From: Hippasteria phrygiana
Taxonomy: Eukaryota > Echinodermata > Asteroidea > Valvatida > Goniasteridae
Assembly: GCA_037893225.1 (NCBI GenBank)
Contig: JAZGUH010000002.1
Span: forward strand, 1,612,001 to 1,676,000
Length of the DNA stretch: 64,000 nucleotides
Reading direction: 5' to 3'
A program made the translations under genes and the position numbers. Of the stretch, positions 42,253-54,388 are shown in pieces; position 1 is the stretch's first letter, and each line of letters starts with the position of its first letter. The notes under the pieces were generated by a model. The model worked only from the letters and a program-made list of their open reading frames with translations. It did not search any database and was not told the DNA's origin.

Positions 42253-42803
42253 ATAATAAACTGCCGATTCAAAGGCTTTCCTAACGATTCTAGCGGGACT
42301 TAGATTTGTAAAGTATTGTAGTCTATGTGGATTTCTTATTTATTTCAAGTTTCCGTGATTTTCATTGAAACATTGGACATGACACAAATATGGAAATCTG
42401 GTGAAAGACGGCATCATTTATTTCCTCAAATTCGATCTTTTCTGAGAGAAAAATACGTTTTGAAGAAATTACGCATGTAGATGTACACCACTAGTCAAGT
42501 TTACCACGCATAAAAACAGCAGTGCTTCGTCATTACTGGATATAAATCTTTAGAAATTCAAAACACAGCCCATTAGGCCTATTGTTTCAGATTTTTCAAG
42601 GCGCAGCTATAGGAATACATTCAGAAGATTGTTTGCGTCGGGGGATATGCCTACATGTTATCATTCATTTTCGTCAAGTGGAATGTTTTCGCTGCGTGAT
42701 TGATGTAAACGTCGCACCCGAACTATACTTTTTACGGGCAAGGCAATATAGGGCAGCAAATTTAAGAGTCTAGACTTGATTGGAAGTTAATGTTATTCTT
42801 TTC
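42253..42803. other. Non-coding stretch
   Basis: AT-rich sequence. The only frame over 60 codons (42582-42773) has no recognisable domain. Confidence 0.4.
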
Positions 42804-43066
42804 TTCGTCACACAATCCACAAGGGAAACTGACTAGGTAAATTTGAATACATTTTCAAAGTGAACAAAGAAACTGGCACGAGCGGGATTCGAACCTGCGA
42901 CCTCCGGGTTACCGTACCGGCGCTCTACCAACTGAGCTATCTTGCCCTATGTTGGCGGTAACCCGGAGGTCGCAGGTTCGAATCCCGCTCGTGCCAGTTT
43001 CTTTGTTCACTTTGAAAATGTATTCAAATTTACCTAGTCAGTTTCCCTTGTGGATTGTGTGACGAA
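42804..43066. repeat. 110-bp-arm inverted repeat enclosing tRNA-like sequence
   Basis: 42804-42913 and 42957-43066 are perfect reverse complements around a 43-bp loop (42914-42956). Each arm contains the 3' half of a tRNA-like sequence plus its 3' flank (GTTTCTTTGTTCACTTTGAA). A transcript would fold into a very stable hairpin. Confidence 0.95.
42874..42946 (-). tRNA. tRNA-Thr(GGU)-like sequence, probably SINE-derived
   Basis: The 73-nt sequence starts GGCAAGATAGCTCAGTTGG and has a B-box-like GGTTCGAATCC. It folds as a cloverleaf with D-stem GCTC/GAGC and a loop read ACGGTAA, giving anticodon GGT. There are mismatches in acceptor (A-G), anticodon stem (T-C) and T-stem (A-C), C instead of T before the anticodon, and no T-run terminator. 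With three copies in 0.5 kb, one of them partial, all sharing the 3' flank, it is more likely a tRNA-derived repeat than a working gene. Confidence 0.5.
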
Positions 43067-43236
43067 TTATAAGTTAAAAAGTCGTATCCTCATTGAGTGA
43101 TCTCCACAATGTCGCTTCCCAGGTTGTATCGTAAAATTGGGTGTGATCCCTGGCTACACGGCATTCTGGGTTTATGACTTCTGACTAGCGCCCACTCGAA
43201 CAAAGATACTGACAATTTGGGTGACCGCCAACATAG

Positions 43237-43309
43237 GGCAAGATAGCTCAGTTGGTAGAGCGCCGGTACGGTAACCCGGAGGTCGCAGGTTCGAATCCCG
43301 CTCGTGCCA
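43237..43309 (+). tRNA. Second full copy of the tRNA-like sequence
   Basis: Identical to the reverse complement of 42874-42946, including all stem mismatches and the flank GTTTCTTTGTTCACTTTGAA. Identical mismatches in both copies show recent duplication of an already degenerate sequence. Confidence 0.5.
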
Positions 43310-44267
43310 GTTTCTTTGTTCACTTTGAAAAAGTTATTCTTTTCTGATAAATTTGCACATAACCCATCGTCCGCGATGTATACAACGCTTTTTCAGAGAA
43401 TAAATAAATAGCATCGACGTCATTTCAAATTTGGCGATTGCGTGACTTAGTCTTGTTCTTTATTGTGAGATCATTACAAATAAATCTAGCATGGCGCGCT
43501 TACGAATTACGACATGAGAGTGAAATTCAAGATGGCGGCGCCCATTGATACAACTTTTACATGATAAAGACATGTGGACCTATAGAGTACCGAAGTGATG
43601 ACGTCAATGCAATTTGTTGAACCAGAATACTTTTGTAATTTTGTGTCAATGTGTTTTTTTATGACTGGCTTTTAACAAAGGAACAGTCAAAATCTCCATT
43701 TGTTTGGAGCCAGTTGTCGTGCCAACTAACGTCAGACTTCAGTACTCTATACATCCATTTTGTCGAGTGAAGATTTCAACCTTCAATTCTTTTTTGCATT
43801 ATTTCTTAATTGCTTTATTGAGAAAATACACAAAAAAAGATTTTTGGATTGCAAGTTCGTTAAAAATAAAGTTCTAACATGGGGCTTAGGAATTGCGAAA
43901 TGAGGACGAAATTCAAGATGACGGCGCCAACTGAAACAACTTTTACATGATAAAGGGAGAGGGACTTACGTGTACATTATGTTTACCTTTCCATCCATTC
44001 GATTTGAAGAGTCAAGATTTCAACCTTCAATTTAAATAATCTTGCAGTATTTCATAATTTCTTTGCTTTATTGAGAAAATACACACAAACGATTTCTTGA
44101 TTGTGAGAATTAAAACAGCTCTAACATGGCGCTTACGAATTATAAAACTGTGGAGAAATTCAAGATGCCGGAGCCAACTGAAACAACTTTTACATGATGA
44201 AGATATAAGGACCTATGTTCACCTTTCCATTCATCATTGGGTTTGAAGAGTCAAGAATTTTCATGGA
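43310..44267 (+). repeat. Three degenerate tandem units of about 300-380 bp
   Basis: The shared order TCTAACATGGCGCTTACGAAT, AAATTCAAGATGRCGGCGCC, AACTTTTACATGATAAAG, GAAGAGTCAAGATTTCAACC and GCTTTATTGAGAAAATACAC appears around 43490, 43880 and 44120. No coding sequence. Confidence 0.75.
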
Positions 44268-45437
44268 GGACCTTTTCAAATAATAATAATAATACAAGCA
44301 TTTGTAAAGCGCCATCTATCTATGTAGACATATTCCGAGGCGCTTGAAGAAAAGAAACTGTCCAGAACTCTACAAATAATTAAATATACATGTACATGTA
44401 TGTATACTTGAAACAAAACCAGCAATCTAATTATAAGTTGAGTTAAACAGGAATGTTTTAAGAAGGCATTTGAAGGTATGTAAAGATTGACAGCTACGAA
44501 TTTCCTGAGGCAAAGAGTTCCATAGAGTGGGCGCCGTAACTGAGAAGGCATAGTCCCCATACGATGTTCTAGTTCTTGGTGTCACAAGAAGATGTTTGTC
44601 AGATGACCTTAGGTGGCGATTAGGGGAATACTGGGTGAAGAGATCCTGCAGATATGTTGGTGCGCTGTCATTGAGGGCTTTCCAGGTAAGTAGGATTATT
44701 TTGAAGGCAACCCTCTGTTTGACTGGAAGCCAGTGAAGATTTCTCAGGACTGGAGTAATGTGGTCAAATTTCCGTGTTCGGGATAAGACACGAGCCGCAG
44801 TGTTTTGAACATGTTGAAGTTTGCACATGAGAGTGTTGGTGATTCCAAACAGAAGTGAGTTGCCATTATCCAACCTTGATGTCACGAGAGCATGGATAAG
44901 GATGGCAGCCGACTCATCAGTCAGGATTCGGCGGATGCTGTTGATGTTTCTAATATGGTAGTATGACGTTTGGCAAACTTTCTTGACATGCGATTCCATT
45001 GACATCGTGCTGTCAAACATGATGCCAAGATTACGTGCAGTCGTAGAACGTTGAATATTAGAAGTCCCAAATTGCATCTGGTTGCATCTGATTTTATCCT
45101 GGCTACGTTTGGAAGTGATAATTAGAAGTTCGGTCTTGTCGTCGTTAAATTTTAATTTATTCCTGGTCATCCATTGCTTAAGATCACAAACACATTGTTC
45201 AATACACTGTCTCACGGAATGTTCGTCGTCTTGGTTTCCTAGATGAAACGATCCATATATCTGTGTGTCGTCTGCATAGCAATGAACTTGAAGTTGATGC
45301 CTCCGTACAATAGCGGCAATAGGCTCGGAGTATATTGTGAAGAATAAGGGACCTAATACTGATCCTTGAGGGACGCCAGAAGAAAGTGAGATGGGAGATG
45401 ATAAAGATCCATTGATGTTCACAGTCTGTGTTCGATG
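44268..45437 (-). pseudogene. L2/CR1-like LINE, 3' part of reverse transcriptase
   Basis: The long frame 44427-45422 encodes the second half of a non-LTR reverse transcriptase: SSGVPQGSVLGPLFF, then the catalytic YADDTQIYG, then the C-terminal LHWLPVKQRVAFKI and LWNSLPQEIR blocks typical of L2/CR1 elements. Downstream, GGCGCTTTACAAATGC followed by an (ATT)n run at the genomic left marks the 3' end. It belongs with 47950-48222; together they are one 5'-truncated copy split by an insertion. No endonuclease domain is present. Confidence 0.9.
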
Positions 45438-47995
45438 ACATATATGTGTATATATACAATACTAGGTGAATAAAGTGTGACACACATGGCAAAAAATTAA
45501 TAGTTTTCAGGAACAATGCAGAATCTTTTATTTCAATGTTCATCCCTCAAGCAAGCTACTTTAAAGGGGTAAAGATAGTTCGTCACAAGGAAGTCCACTT
45601 TTCTAGCTTTCAAATGTATGTAGTTGCACTTGTAACGTATGTAACATGGTGTCTTTTAGGTGTCTGGCATCACACAAAGAGTAAGTTCCCTTTGACTTTG
45701 TATCATGTAGGTACATGTCTCACTATGATCAGACCAAGTACAAACAAGAAAAATATTCTGATTTTTTTTTTAAGTTTGAGTTACATGAGCAAGTAAAAAG
45801 GACACCGTTACATACGTTTGCAGCACATATTAAAGTTAATTAAAGTTTTTTATCCAGGTGGTTTTACAAGAACAATCTTCTATATTTTAAAGGGAAAGTT
45901 TGTTTATGATAAACACGATGTTTAACGACATTTATTAAAATCCCATTTTCAACGAAAAACTGTTGTTAACATCATTTATTTAACATTTGTAACAAGGACA
46001 CCGAACCAGAACACAATACATGTACATGTACTAACAATTTCTGTTTTTGTCATCACTCTGTACTGTACTATTCAAACTTATTCAGTTCAACTCCATTCAA
46101 TTCAACTCCAATTTAGTTAAGTCAATTCAAGTTAATTAAATTAATTATTAATTAAATTAATTTTAAAAGGCAAGAAAATTTGTGAGGTCAGCTGAACAAA
46201 AAATTGAATTCTATGTATTATTATTCAAAATTTTACTGCAATAAAACTTGCACTTGCTGGAAAACCTTGTGCTTGCATTCCATTAATGTGCCTATCAATC
46301 CCACTCCCCCCCCCCCCCCCCCCCCAGGCTGCCCCAGGTCTTGCAAAATGTATGTGGGGTTTGGTCATGTTTTTCAAGCACCAGGGTGGGGATTTTGGTC
46401 ACTCATTTTTCCATTGTTTCCCCATCATCAGAAGTTAAAACCATGAGGTGGGGATGCCCCAACCATGTATGTCGGGGATTGTATCTAAAATTTTGCCTCA
46501 GGGGTGGGGATTGTCACTTCAAAAATACTGAGTCTTTATGCACATGAACAAGAGAATCCATAGAAATTATCATGATTATGTTTGCAACGACTGACACCAA
46601 AAAGTAGGCTGTGGTCTTGTGTCTCAATGTTACAAACGTATGAACTCCAATTACAAAATAATATGCAAATCTTGGGCAGGCTACTTTAAAAGTTATTGGG
46701 AATGCAAACACTAAAAAAACAGACACTGTTATTAGTGTTAATTAGAAATAGTTTCGTTCTTTATATTCAATGCAAAACGAACATTTCAACGCTCGCAACG
46801 GGAAAGACCCGACAAACATGCGACATAATCACGCGTGGTGTCTTTCCGTTACGACCAAAGTCGACATTAAAATTGCCGACGTTTGTTCACAGCTCATCAC
46901 AGTCTAACACAGTGAGTGAAACATAGCTTATTGCTACATTGCTGGCATTTAAGATCAGTGAAAAACTCGCTGATTCAGCCACGAATTGCACTAAAATCTT
47001 CGGAGTTACTTTTGAGAATTAACGTTCGTAAAATAAGACACGGTACAATCCAGCATTCGCAGCCATGATACAATAACAAAATCGACTTCAAACAAACTTG
47101 ACGACATAATCGAGGAAAAATGTTGTGACAATTACATTAAATAGTATCTTAACTTTCTATATCAACAAGTATCGAAGCCCGATGGCCAAAAATCACGATG
47201 TGATTTAGACGGATTTCATTTGGGTTCGAGCGTTGCTAACGTACGCAACACGGATTCCATGAGCGGACGACGAATAGTTCATGACCCCTATCCTCGTCCT
47301 AGCACGTGGAATCAGATTATACCACGGTCTATAATACAGGAACACTGGTTGCCGGTTTTTGTGTGTACGTTGCGCCGGAAACCATCGACACAAATTCGGA
47401 GGAGCTGCATGTCTTACGTTCGTAACAAAGTGGACACGGAACAAGGACTCGTGAATGATTTTGATTTTATTTCGTTATTAATTAAGACATGGGAAACTCA
47501 GTGTTACAAAGTGTTCTCTTGAAACATGTTCTTTTTAATGAAAAATATTAATGTTGATTATTATTTCGTTTCCAGTATTAGTCGATCACGCAAACGTACG
47601 TAACATAGAAGGACACGAACGTTAGTAAGATATTAATGATATGGTTTGGGAACATAGTCACAAATAATTTCCACTTCGGGATTCAGTTGAAGAGGGCCAT
47701 AGCAGGTCAGTATAATCAACACAAGGACAAGTAAATTTGTGGTAGCAGTACTCCTAGTTAATGAGATTGATTTAGATCATTTAAAAATGTCACATTTTTG
47801 TGTCTTTTTCTGGAGATGATACAGATAAAACATGAATAAAAATAATTTGAAACATCACAGCTTAAATATATTATTTCATTTATCAGACTGATATGTAAAG
47901 ATAACACATCACAAGAAAATTAGGCCATAATAGTCTTCAATAATTTTTTTTATTTGTATACATCATAACATTACAAAATCTCTCCAATATCAAAT
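45438..47995. mobile_element. 2.5-kb insertion in the LINE, no transposase
   Basis: It separates the two LINE parts. The junctions are CATATATGTGTATATA at the left and its reverse complement TATATACACATATATG at the right, so short inverted ends are possible, though low-complexity. Inside are the second copy of the 4107 MITE family (46292-46520, with 20 C at 46306-46325) and repeated GTAAC...GGACAC words at 45630, 45800, 47415 and 47600 that may be subterminal binding sites. Open frames such as 47220-47522 show no known domain. Confidence 0.5.
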
Positions 47996-48222
47996 ATATA
48001 CACATATATGATCTAATCCATTCCAGGGCTGGACCAGTAACACCGATGGACTGAAGGCGATGGAATAAAACATCATAGTCTATAGTGTCGAATGCTGCAG
48101 AGAGATCAAGGAGAACAAGGAACACACCATGCTTATCGTCAACTGCCCGGAGAATATCGTTCTTAACTCTTAGAAGAGCAGTCTCTGTTCCATGATGTTT
48201 TCTATACGCAGATTGCAATGGT
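47950..48222 (-). pseudogene. L2/CR1-like LINE, 5' part of reverse transcriptase
   Basis: Encodes QSAYRKHHGTETALL, LVLLDLSAAFDTIDYDVL (the first catalytic Asp region) and LEWIRSY, directly upstream in protein order of the fragment at 44268-45437. The copy is truncated near 48222. Confidence 0.85.
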
Positions 48223-48469
48223 TCATGTATATAGATTGTGCTCGTATCTTTTGTCTCAGATTTGTAGTTTGGAGTTTTTTTTACGGAAACAAGTCCGGGA
48301 AACTGTATCGCAAATTCTACAGAAAACCCTTAAATTAATAGTTATGAGAAATCGCGTAAGCCCCAACTTGCAGAAAGAAAGATTAATTTTACCAGTTGCA
48401 CACTAATCCGGATTAGCGGATTATCCGGGACATAAAAGGTGCCCCCAGAGACGATCTACACTCGGGCTG

Positions 48470-48647
48470 GTTGCAAATGAGTCCGTTTGCATGCCACTGA
48501 AGGCCACTGCGTGCAAATCCGTGCCGATGAGTGCCGATGCGTGCAAATGCGTGCCAAATTTTCCCTCGTTTTACCTTGCACGCAAAGGCACGCAAAGGCA
48601 CGCAAAGGCACGCAAAGGCACGCGTGCGCACGCAAATGAATGGTGCC
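48470..48647. repeat. GCACGCAAAG short tandem repeat cluster
   Basis: Several CACGCAAAGG decamers (about 48577-48616) are preceded by GTGCCGATG/GTGCAAATG words. The cluster ends GGTGCC at the same relative point of the neighbouring repeat as at 20735, in opposite orientation. Confidence 0.8.
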
Positions 48648-51199
48648 TAAGTATATATATGTGACCAAACAAACGTTTTAAAAAAGAATTTACATTTGCA
48701 TGTTCCGTGGAAGAGATATTACTTAAAAGTTGGAAAATTTAAACAAAGCTATAAAATGGTATTACATGTCATCGTGACGTCACATCAATTTTCATCTGTA
48801 ATGCTAGTTGGCCTACCAGCATACCAAGAATGGATGCAATCTTATAAGTACAGTTCTCTAGATATAGGACCTTAAAATATGCACCTTTAAGATGATGTCA
48901 TGTGACCCATGATGACGTCATCACGACGGCACTTGTCAAAGCAAATATTTGCAAATATATGTCAAGATTGGAGTCAATCTGATCAACGACAGTATAAAAT
49001 TTAAATAGCACAATGAAATTTGAAACATTTAAAAATTCATAGAAAATTAACCTATCATGTTATGACGTCACCTCGGATTTTACATGCTAGTGGCATTGTC
49101 TACCTACCTACCAATTTTTATGACGATTGGACCTACCCTTATATGTGTTTCAAAAAAGCCCATTTTTGATGACGTCATGATGACGTCACACATTTTTCAC
49201 ATTTATGTGAAAGAATATAGGAGCTAACAAAGCTATTACAAAAAGAATTTTGAATTTAGCATGTTCTGTTGTTGAGATATGGCTTTAAGAAACTTTAAGA
49301 TTCAAAAACTTAAACATTACTATAAAATCGTATGATGACGTCATTATGACGTCACCTCAATTTTCATCTATAACACGTGGTGGCCCACCAACATCCCACG
49401 TTTAAAGGCAATCGGACCTACGGTTCTCTAGATATGGGCCCTTGAAAAATGCACCTTTATGATGATGTCACGTGACACGTGGTGACGTCATCATGACGTC
49501 ACTCTTCGGCATACAATTGTAGCTTAGGGTATATGTTTGTGTTAAGTTTGATTAAGATCTGAGGTTGTTTAGTGACTAAAGTGCCTCTCACAAAATTCAT
49601 GTACAAAGTCTATGGGATTTCGGATAGAACTAAAATAAGAAGAAGAAGAAAAAGAAGAAGAAACTAGACTTCTATGTCTGTTACAAGAACAGAACATACG
49701 GCTTTTCCGGTTTTTTTTATTACATCACTTGGAATTTTGCATACGTTGTTCACATTTATATTTAAGTATATGTGACCAAACAAACGTTTAAAAAAAAGAA
49801 TTTTGACATTTGCATGTTCCGTGGAAGAGATATGGCTTCAAAGTTGGAAAACTTAAACAAAGCTATAAAATTGTATGATCATGTCATCGTGACGTCACAT
49901 AAATTTTCATCTGTAATGCGAGTTGGCCGACCAGCATACCAAGATTGGATGCAATATTAAGTACAGTTCTCTAGATATAGGACCTTAACATATGCACCTT
50001 TAAGATGACGTCACGTGACCCCGATGACGTCATCATGACGTCATTGTTCTACAGACATCTATGCTATGAGGTCTTCATATATGTTAACTAGATACCACAT
50101 TTCAACTTAATCAGACTTGTACTTCTGTAGATATATGGCTTCGAAAACGCCCCTTTAAGATGACGTCACGTCACATATAATGACGTCATCATAATGTCAT
50201 GTTAATTTTCATCTATAAACCTGCAGACCTACCTAGATATTACATTTCAACTTAATCGAACTTGTACTTTTGTAGATATACGACTTCCAAAACTGCACCT
50301 TTAAGATGACGTCACGTGACATGTGATGATGTCATCATCATGTTAATCTTCATTTATAAACCTACTGGGCTACCTAGATATTACTTTTCAACTTAATCGA
50401 ACTTGTACTTTTGTAGATATATGACTTCCAAAACTGCACCTTTAAGATGACGTCACGTGACATGTGATGACGTCATCAAGACGTAAAAGTTCGGCACACA
50501 TTCTGAGCAGTTGGTCTAAGTGTTTGCCAAGTTTATAAGTTGCCAAACTGGCCGGTAAGAAAGAAAACGTTTACAAATGCTATCGGCAAAAGTCTAGCGA
50601 CTTGAAAAAAGACTAGAAATCAACCCTTTTTATAAACAGCATGCACATTTAAGCCATGGTTATCCGCCCTTCCCAGAATTCCTTTGTGTTATATTGAATT
50701 TGGTCAAAATTTTGAAATGGCTGTTATTTCTTACTTGAGTGAGCCACGATCATGAAATTTTGGAATTAGGTAGAGAAAAATTCAATGTATACATTTTTAT
50801 AATCGGACCGACCCTGACATGCGTTAAAAAAAAAAAAAATGTTTGATGACGTCATCTTGACGTCACACAATTTTTCCCTTTTAGGATATATCTTTTAGAC
50901 ATACCAAAGCTATAACAAAAAGAATTTGGAAAAAATCTTGTTTCGTTCGCTAGATATATTGAAAAGAATGTAACGATCTTAAAAATTTAAAAATTTATAA
51001 AAAATTACGTGATGACGTCGTCATGACGTCACTCTTCGGCATACAATATAAGCTTAGGGTCTATGTTTGTGTCAAGTTTGATTAAGATCTGATGTTGTTT
51101 AGTGACCAAAGTGCCGCGCACAAAATTCGTGTACAAAGTCTATGGGATTTTGGTCAGAACTAAAAGAAGAAGAAAAAAAAAAAATCAGAACAAAAACAA

Positions 51200-52996
51200 G
51201 GGTTGTTCTAAAACCCCCTCGACCCCCTTGACCCCCACGACCCACGACCCCCTCGACTCTTACGCTTTTAAGCACACACTACGCACGATGCACAAACTGT
51301 TTCGCAATGCATGTGTCGCAAGGCCGGCCCGACCCAGAATCAGATTGTATCCCAATGAGAACCAGCGTTTACGGGCCCGAATTCGAATTCCTGTCGTGTC
51401 GTTTTGCTGCATGACTTCGAATTCGTGTCTGCGTCGTTTGCTGCATGGCGACATGTAGTCGCAAAATACAAGAATTTATAATGATGCCTCAACACAAATG
51501 ATCCTCTTCCCGAGTAGATAATTTCATATTCTATAAAGAAATGGGCATACATATGTCTGATATTTGCTAGCTGGGTCAGTGCGCAGTTTTTAGCAACGTT
51601 CTTCTATGGCCTACAACTCATTAGGTCGTAGAAGGATATCGCTTCCATCCAAGACAGCGTGGCCACTCCTTGGGATTTTTCCCAAGATCTTGTGAATTTT
51701 GGTGGGAAAAATAAGGATTACCCATGCGCAAAATGCTCATTATAAAAAGGTGCTTGGCATATACACTTGTACAGTATTTTCCACTGCCTTGGGAAATCTT
51801 TGGATTTTCAAATTTGATGAGTGGCCACACTGTTCACGCGACGGCCGCATGGATTTCCGGCATCCTGATTGGTCAACCAGCCTGCATCACAAACATGGGA
51901 CGGTGGTACGTCTTTTTGTGATGGGCAAAGGCGAAATGCAACCAAAACTTGATCATGGAGGACCTCCATGGATTGATCACGTAACACTAAACAGGCGCGA
52001 AGCCGCCCCCCCCCCCCCCTTGTAAATATTTAGTACATCAATGTTTCTTGAGAAAATGAAGACTTTTAAACAGGCTACATGCCAGGGATTTACTATTTCC
52101 AAGAAGATTTTTTAATTCAATAAATACGTGAAGAAAACAAATCCTCAACTACTTTGTGCTCATTATTTCAGCAAAACTTAATTATTTCATAACATTGTTA
52201 TTTTTCAAATTAGGCCCTATGCAGGGAATTATTTCTTCGATTTTTTAAACTAATAAATTCAACGTTATTCTTTGGGACGCAATATTTAAAGTGTATTTAT
52301 TTTGTACATAAGGGGGGGGGCGGGGGGGGGGGGGGGGGGGGGGGTCATCATGCACAAGTCATAACATGTTTAGTTAGTTTACGTTGTCAAAATCACGTTG
52401 GCAGATTGCGACCTGATTGTCTAAGTTTATTGCAGAAAATCTACCCATTTTGTATTTCCTTCCTCCATGCAGTTTGTCACACAATATTTAGAGAACTAAT
52501 AAGGCTTTCCTGTCTTTGTCAGGATGTGAATCTCCAATTCTTGCAGTGGGGCCAATTTCACGGCGATGCTAAGCACAAAAATTGCTTAGCATGAAAAATC
52601 TTCCTTGATAAACAGGATTACCAACCAAATTTTGATGTGAAGTGTACCGCTTGTGGCTGGCATTCAGCTAGCTGTTTGCTTAGCATGAAAATCCCATGGC
52701 CTTTTGGCTGGTAACCTGTTTTAACCAAGCAAGACATTTTAGTGCTAAGCAAATGTTTGTGCTTAGCAGCTTCGTGAAATTGGCCCAGCATGCAGCTGCA
52801 GTTCAGTCCGTTCCTCGATCCTCCGTGTTCAGTAAAATAATGTGTGCAGCGCGCGCAGCATGCATTCGATCTGGGGCCGTATTCGAACTCCGGGTTTCGA
52901 TTTGGGATACGATCCGACTCAGAACGTACCTCGAGGGGGTCGAGGGGTCGTGGGTCGTGGGGGTCGAGGGGGTCGAGGGGGTTTTAGAACAACCCC
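51200..52996. mobile_element. 1.8-kb non-autonomous element with 8-bp target duplication
   Basis: Inverted ends GGGTTGTTCTAAAACCCCCT and the complement, followed by CGACCCC tandem words on both sides. AAAAACAA flanks both ends (51192-51199, 52997-53004), as expected for hAT-type insertion. Subterminal sequence on both sides also shows AGAAT/GAGTC..ATCGTATCCCAA similarity. It contains a nested MITE (52547-52792) and a poly-G tract (52312-52344). No transposase was recognised. Confidence 0.8.
52547..52792. mobile_element. Nested MITE with GGGCCAATTTCAC ends
   Basis: Inverted ends GGGGCCAATTTCACGG and CGTGAAATTGGCCC. The interior carries repeated GCTTAGCA/TGCTAAGC words. No clear target duplication. 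Confidence 0.8.
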
Positions 52997-53213
52997 AAAA
53001 ACAAAGCCTTTTCCGACTGGTTGTCGGAAAAGCCAACTAAATAAATAGAATGGAGACAAACCACTTTGAGTTGAAATCCCTATATTTGAAACAGTGTCTG
53101 AACGCTCGGTGCGTTTTAATTTTACGACCGGCCACACACAGCTTGTTAGGGTTAAAGACACTACATGTACCATGTAATGAAATTAAAATCATTGAAACTA
53201 TGCAGGATCTTTG

Positions 53214-54057
53214 TAGAGACAGTGAAAATCCGCGATCGCGGAATCACGGACAGAATCACGGAATCAAGTGTCAAAAACGGAATTGAAGATTTTGAACGAA
53301 AAAAAACGGAAAACGCATTTCAAAATAAGATTGAATGAGAATGATATTAAATTCAATTAAATAATATAAAAATGTACCGATAAGCTTTTTAAATAACAGA
53401 AGAATCACGTTAAAATGACGAGGCAGTTAATCACGCAACGTAAACTCCAGCCGATTATGTACATATGTGTGTACATGACAATTCATCTAGAATTTGTGCT
53501 AGTCACGCACTTGGGGCCTGACCCGATTTCATTTATTCCGCTGGTATCCTGCGGCAGAAAGAATATCTTGATGTGGGAACAGGCGCAATGAACCAGCGGT
53601 CGGATTTGTGGCCCAAAGCCAACATTGGGGTGAAACCTCCTGTTACTGGATGTGATTTGCATGCGTGTACGTACTACTCCTGTTAAACATTTCATGCTGC
53701 GAAGAAAATGCCCGCTGTGCTCGTCAAAATTGAAAACTTGCCGTCCAAAATCATGCAGAATCAGTCGGATTGTCAGGTTTATAACTTTGGGTTCTTTATT
53801 AAATGTTCACTTCTGGGTATTTCTTTTGGGGAGGGACGTACACTTATCATGTAATGATTGGGCGACTACACCAGACAACTCATAATCATGTATGCAATGG
53901 GGATGCTTTCAGGTTAGGCCTAGTGATTTTACCAATTTTTTTGTCATCGGGGAGGTAATTCTATTCAAAAGGCTCCAGAAAAACGGGGAAAAAACAGAAT
54001 TTATAAAATTGCGGAACGGAAAATGCAAAATTTTCGAGCGGATTTTCACGGTCTCTA
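53214..54057. mobile_element. 844-bp element with TAGAGACNGTGAAAATCCGC ends
   Basis: The two ends are inverted copies of TAGAGAC(A/C)GTGAAAATCCGC. TCTTTG flanks both sides (53208-53213, 54058-54063). The interior is rich in CGGAAT/ACGGAA words and has no recognisable coding sequence. Confidence 0.7.
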
Positions 54058-54305
54058 TCTTTGCAACCTATGGAATGTTTTGCGTAGTTCTTCATCAGCT
54101 ATAAGGTGTTTAATAACAATAATTCTAATAAAAATAGAGAATTGTAGCTTGTTTGAGAAATGTTTGCATTTGATGACAATCCTTGCATCTGGTGGGTTAA
54201 ACAAAATGGCACAAACTGATTCCTAGTAACTTGCATGGAATGCATCAGCTTTCTGTTCATGCTGAGAGGTAAACCATATCATCCAAGTATGGCAAGGATA
54301 CCTAC

Positions 54306-54388
54306 CTTCTGTAGCTTGACGATAACCTTGGTCTTCTCATTCCTCCCTACAATATCAAACAGCTTCTTCCCCTGTTGTATTTCTTTAC
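54306..54388 (-). CDS. CFAP298: Single exon of CFAP298 (cilia and flagella protein)
   Basis: An 83-nt exon on the minus strand with acceptor TGTTTGTGGTTTTCAG just upstream (54389-54390 = AG) and donor GTAGGT downstream (54305-54300). The first two bases complete a codon; 27 codons follow and the exon ends in phase 0. It contains GKKLFDIVGRNEKTK, closely matching the KKLSDYVGKNEKTK region of vertebrate CFAP298 (C21orf59, Kurly), a protein needed for dynein-arm assembly and motile cilia. I did not find the neighbouring exons; introns here may be long because of inserted repeats. If intact, the gene should continue on both sides. Confidence 0.7.

Larger units (their letters stand above)
48648..53046. 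mobile_element. Helentron-like non-autonomous repeat block B, TGACGTCA-rich
   Basis: Two units. The first is left-truncated and ends GAAACTAG (49667). The second starts TCTATGTCTGTTACAAG (49671), is interrupted at 51200-52996, and ends with the hairpin GCCTTTTCCGAC...GTCGGAAAAGCC (53006-53034). At least 20 TGACGTCA octamers, often in pairs such as TGATGACGTCATGATGACG. The internal blocks (CTCTAGATATRGG, GCACCTTTAAGATGA, GTACAAAGTCTATGGGATTT) match block A closely. No coding sequence. Confidence 0.55.

Noticed and set aside
42874..42946. A functional tRNA-Thr gene
   Set aside because: Mismatches in three stems, C33 instead of T33, no terminator, and identical degenerate copies nearby suggest a repeat; listed only as tRNA-like.
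47205..47522. Opposing ~100-codon frames in the LINE insertion
   Set aside because: Both strands open over the same DNA, no domain, no splice-flanked homology.
48413..48668. Cys/Ala/Arg-rich small proteins
   Set aside because: Encoded by the CACGCAAAGG tandem repeat in three frames.
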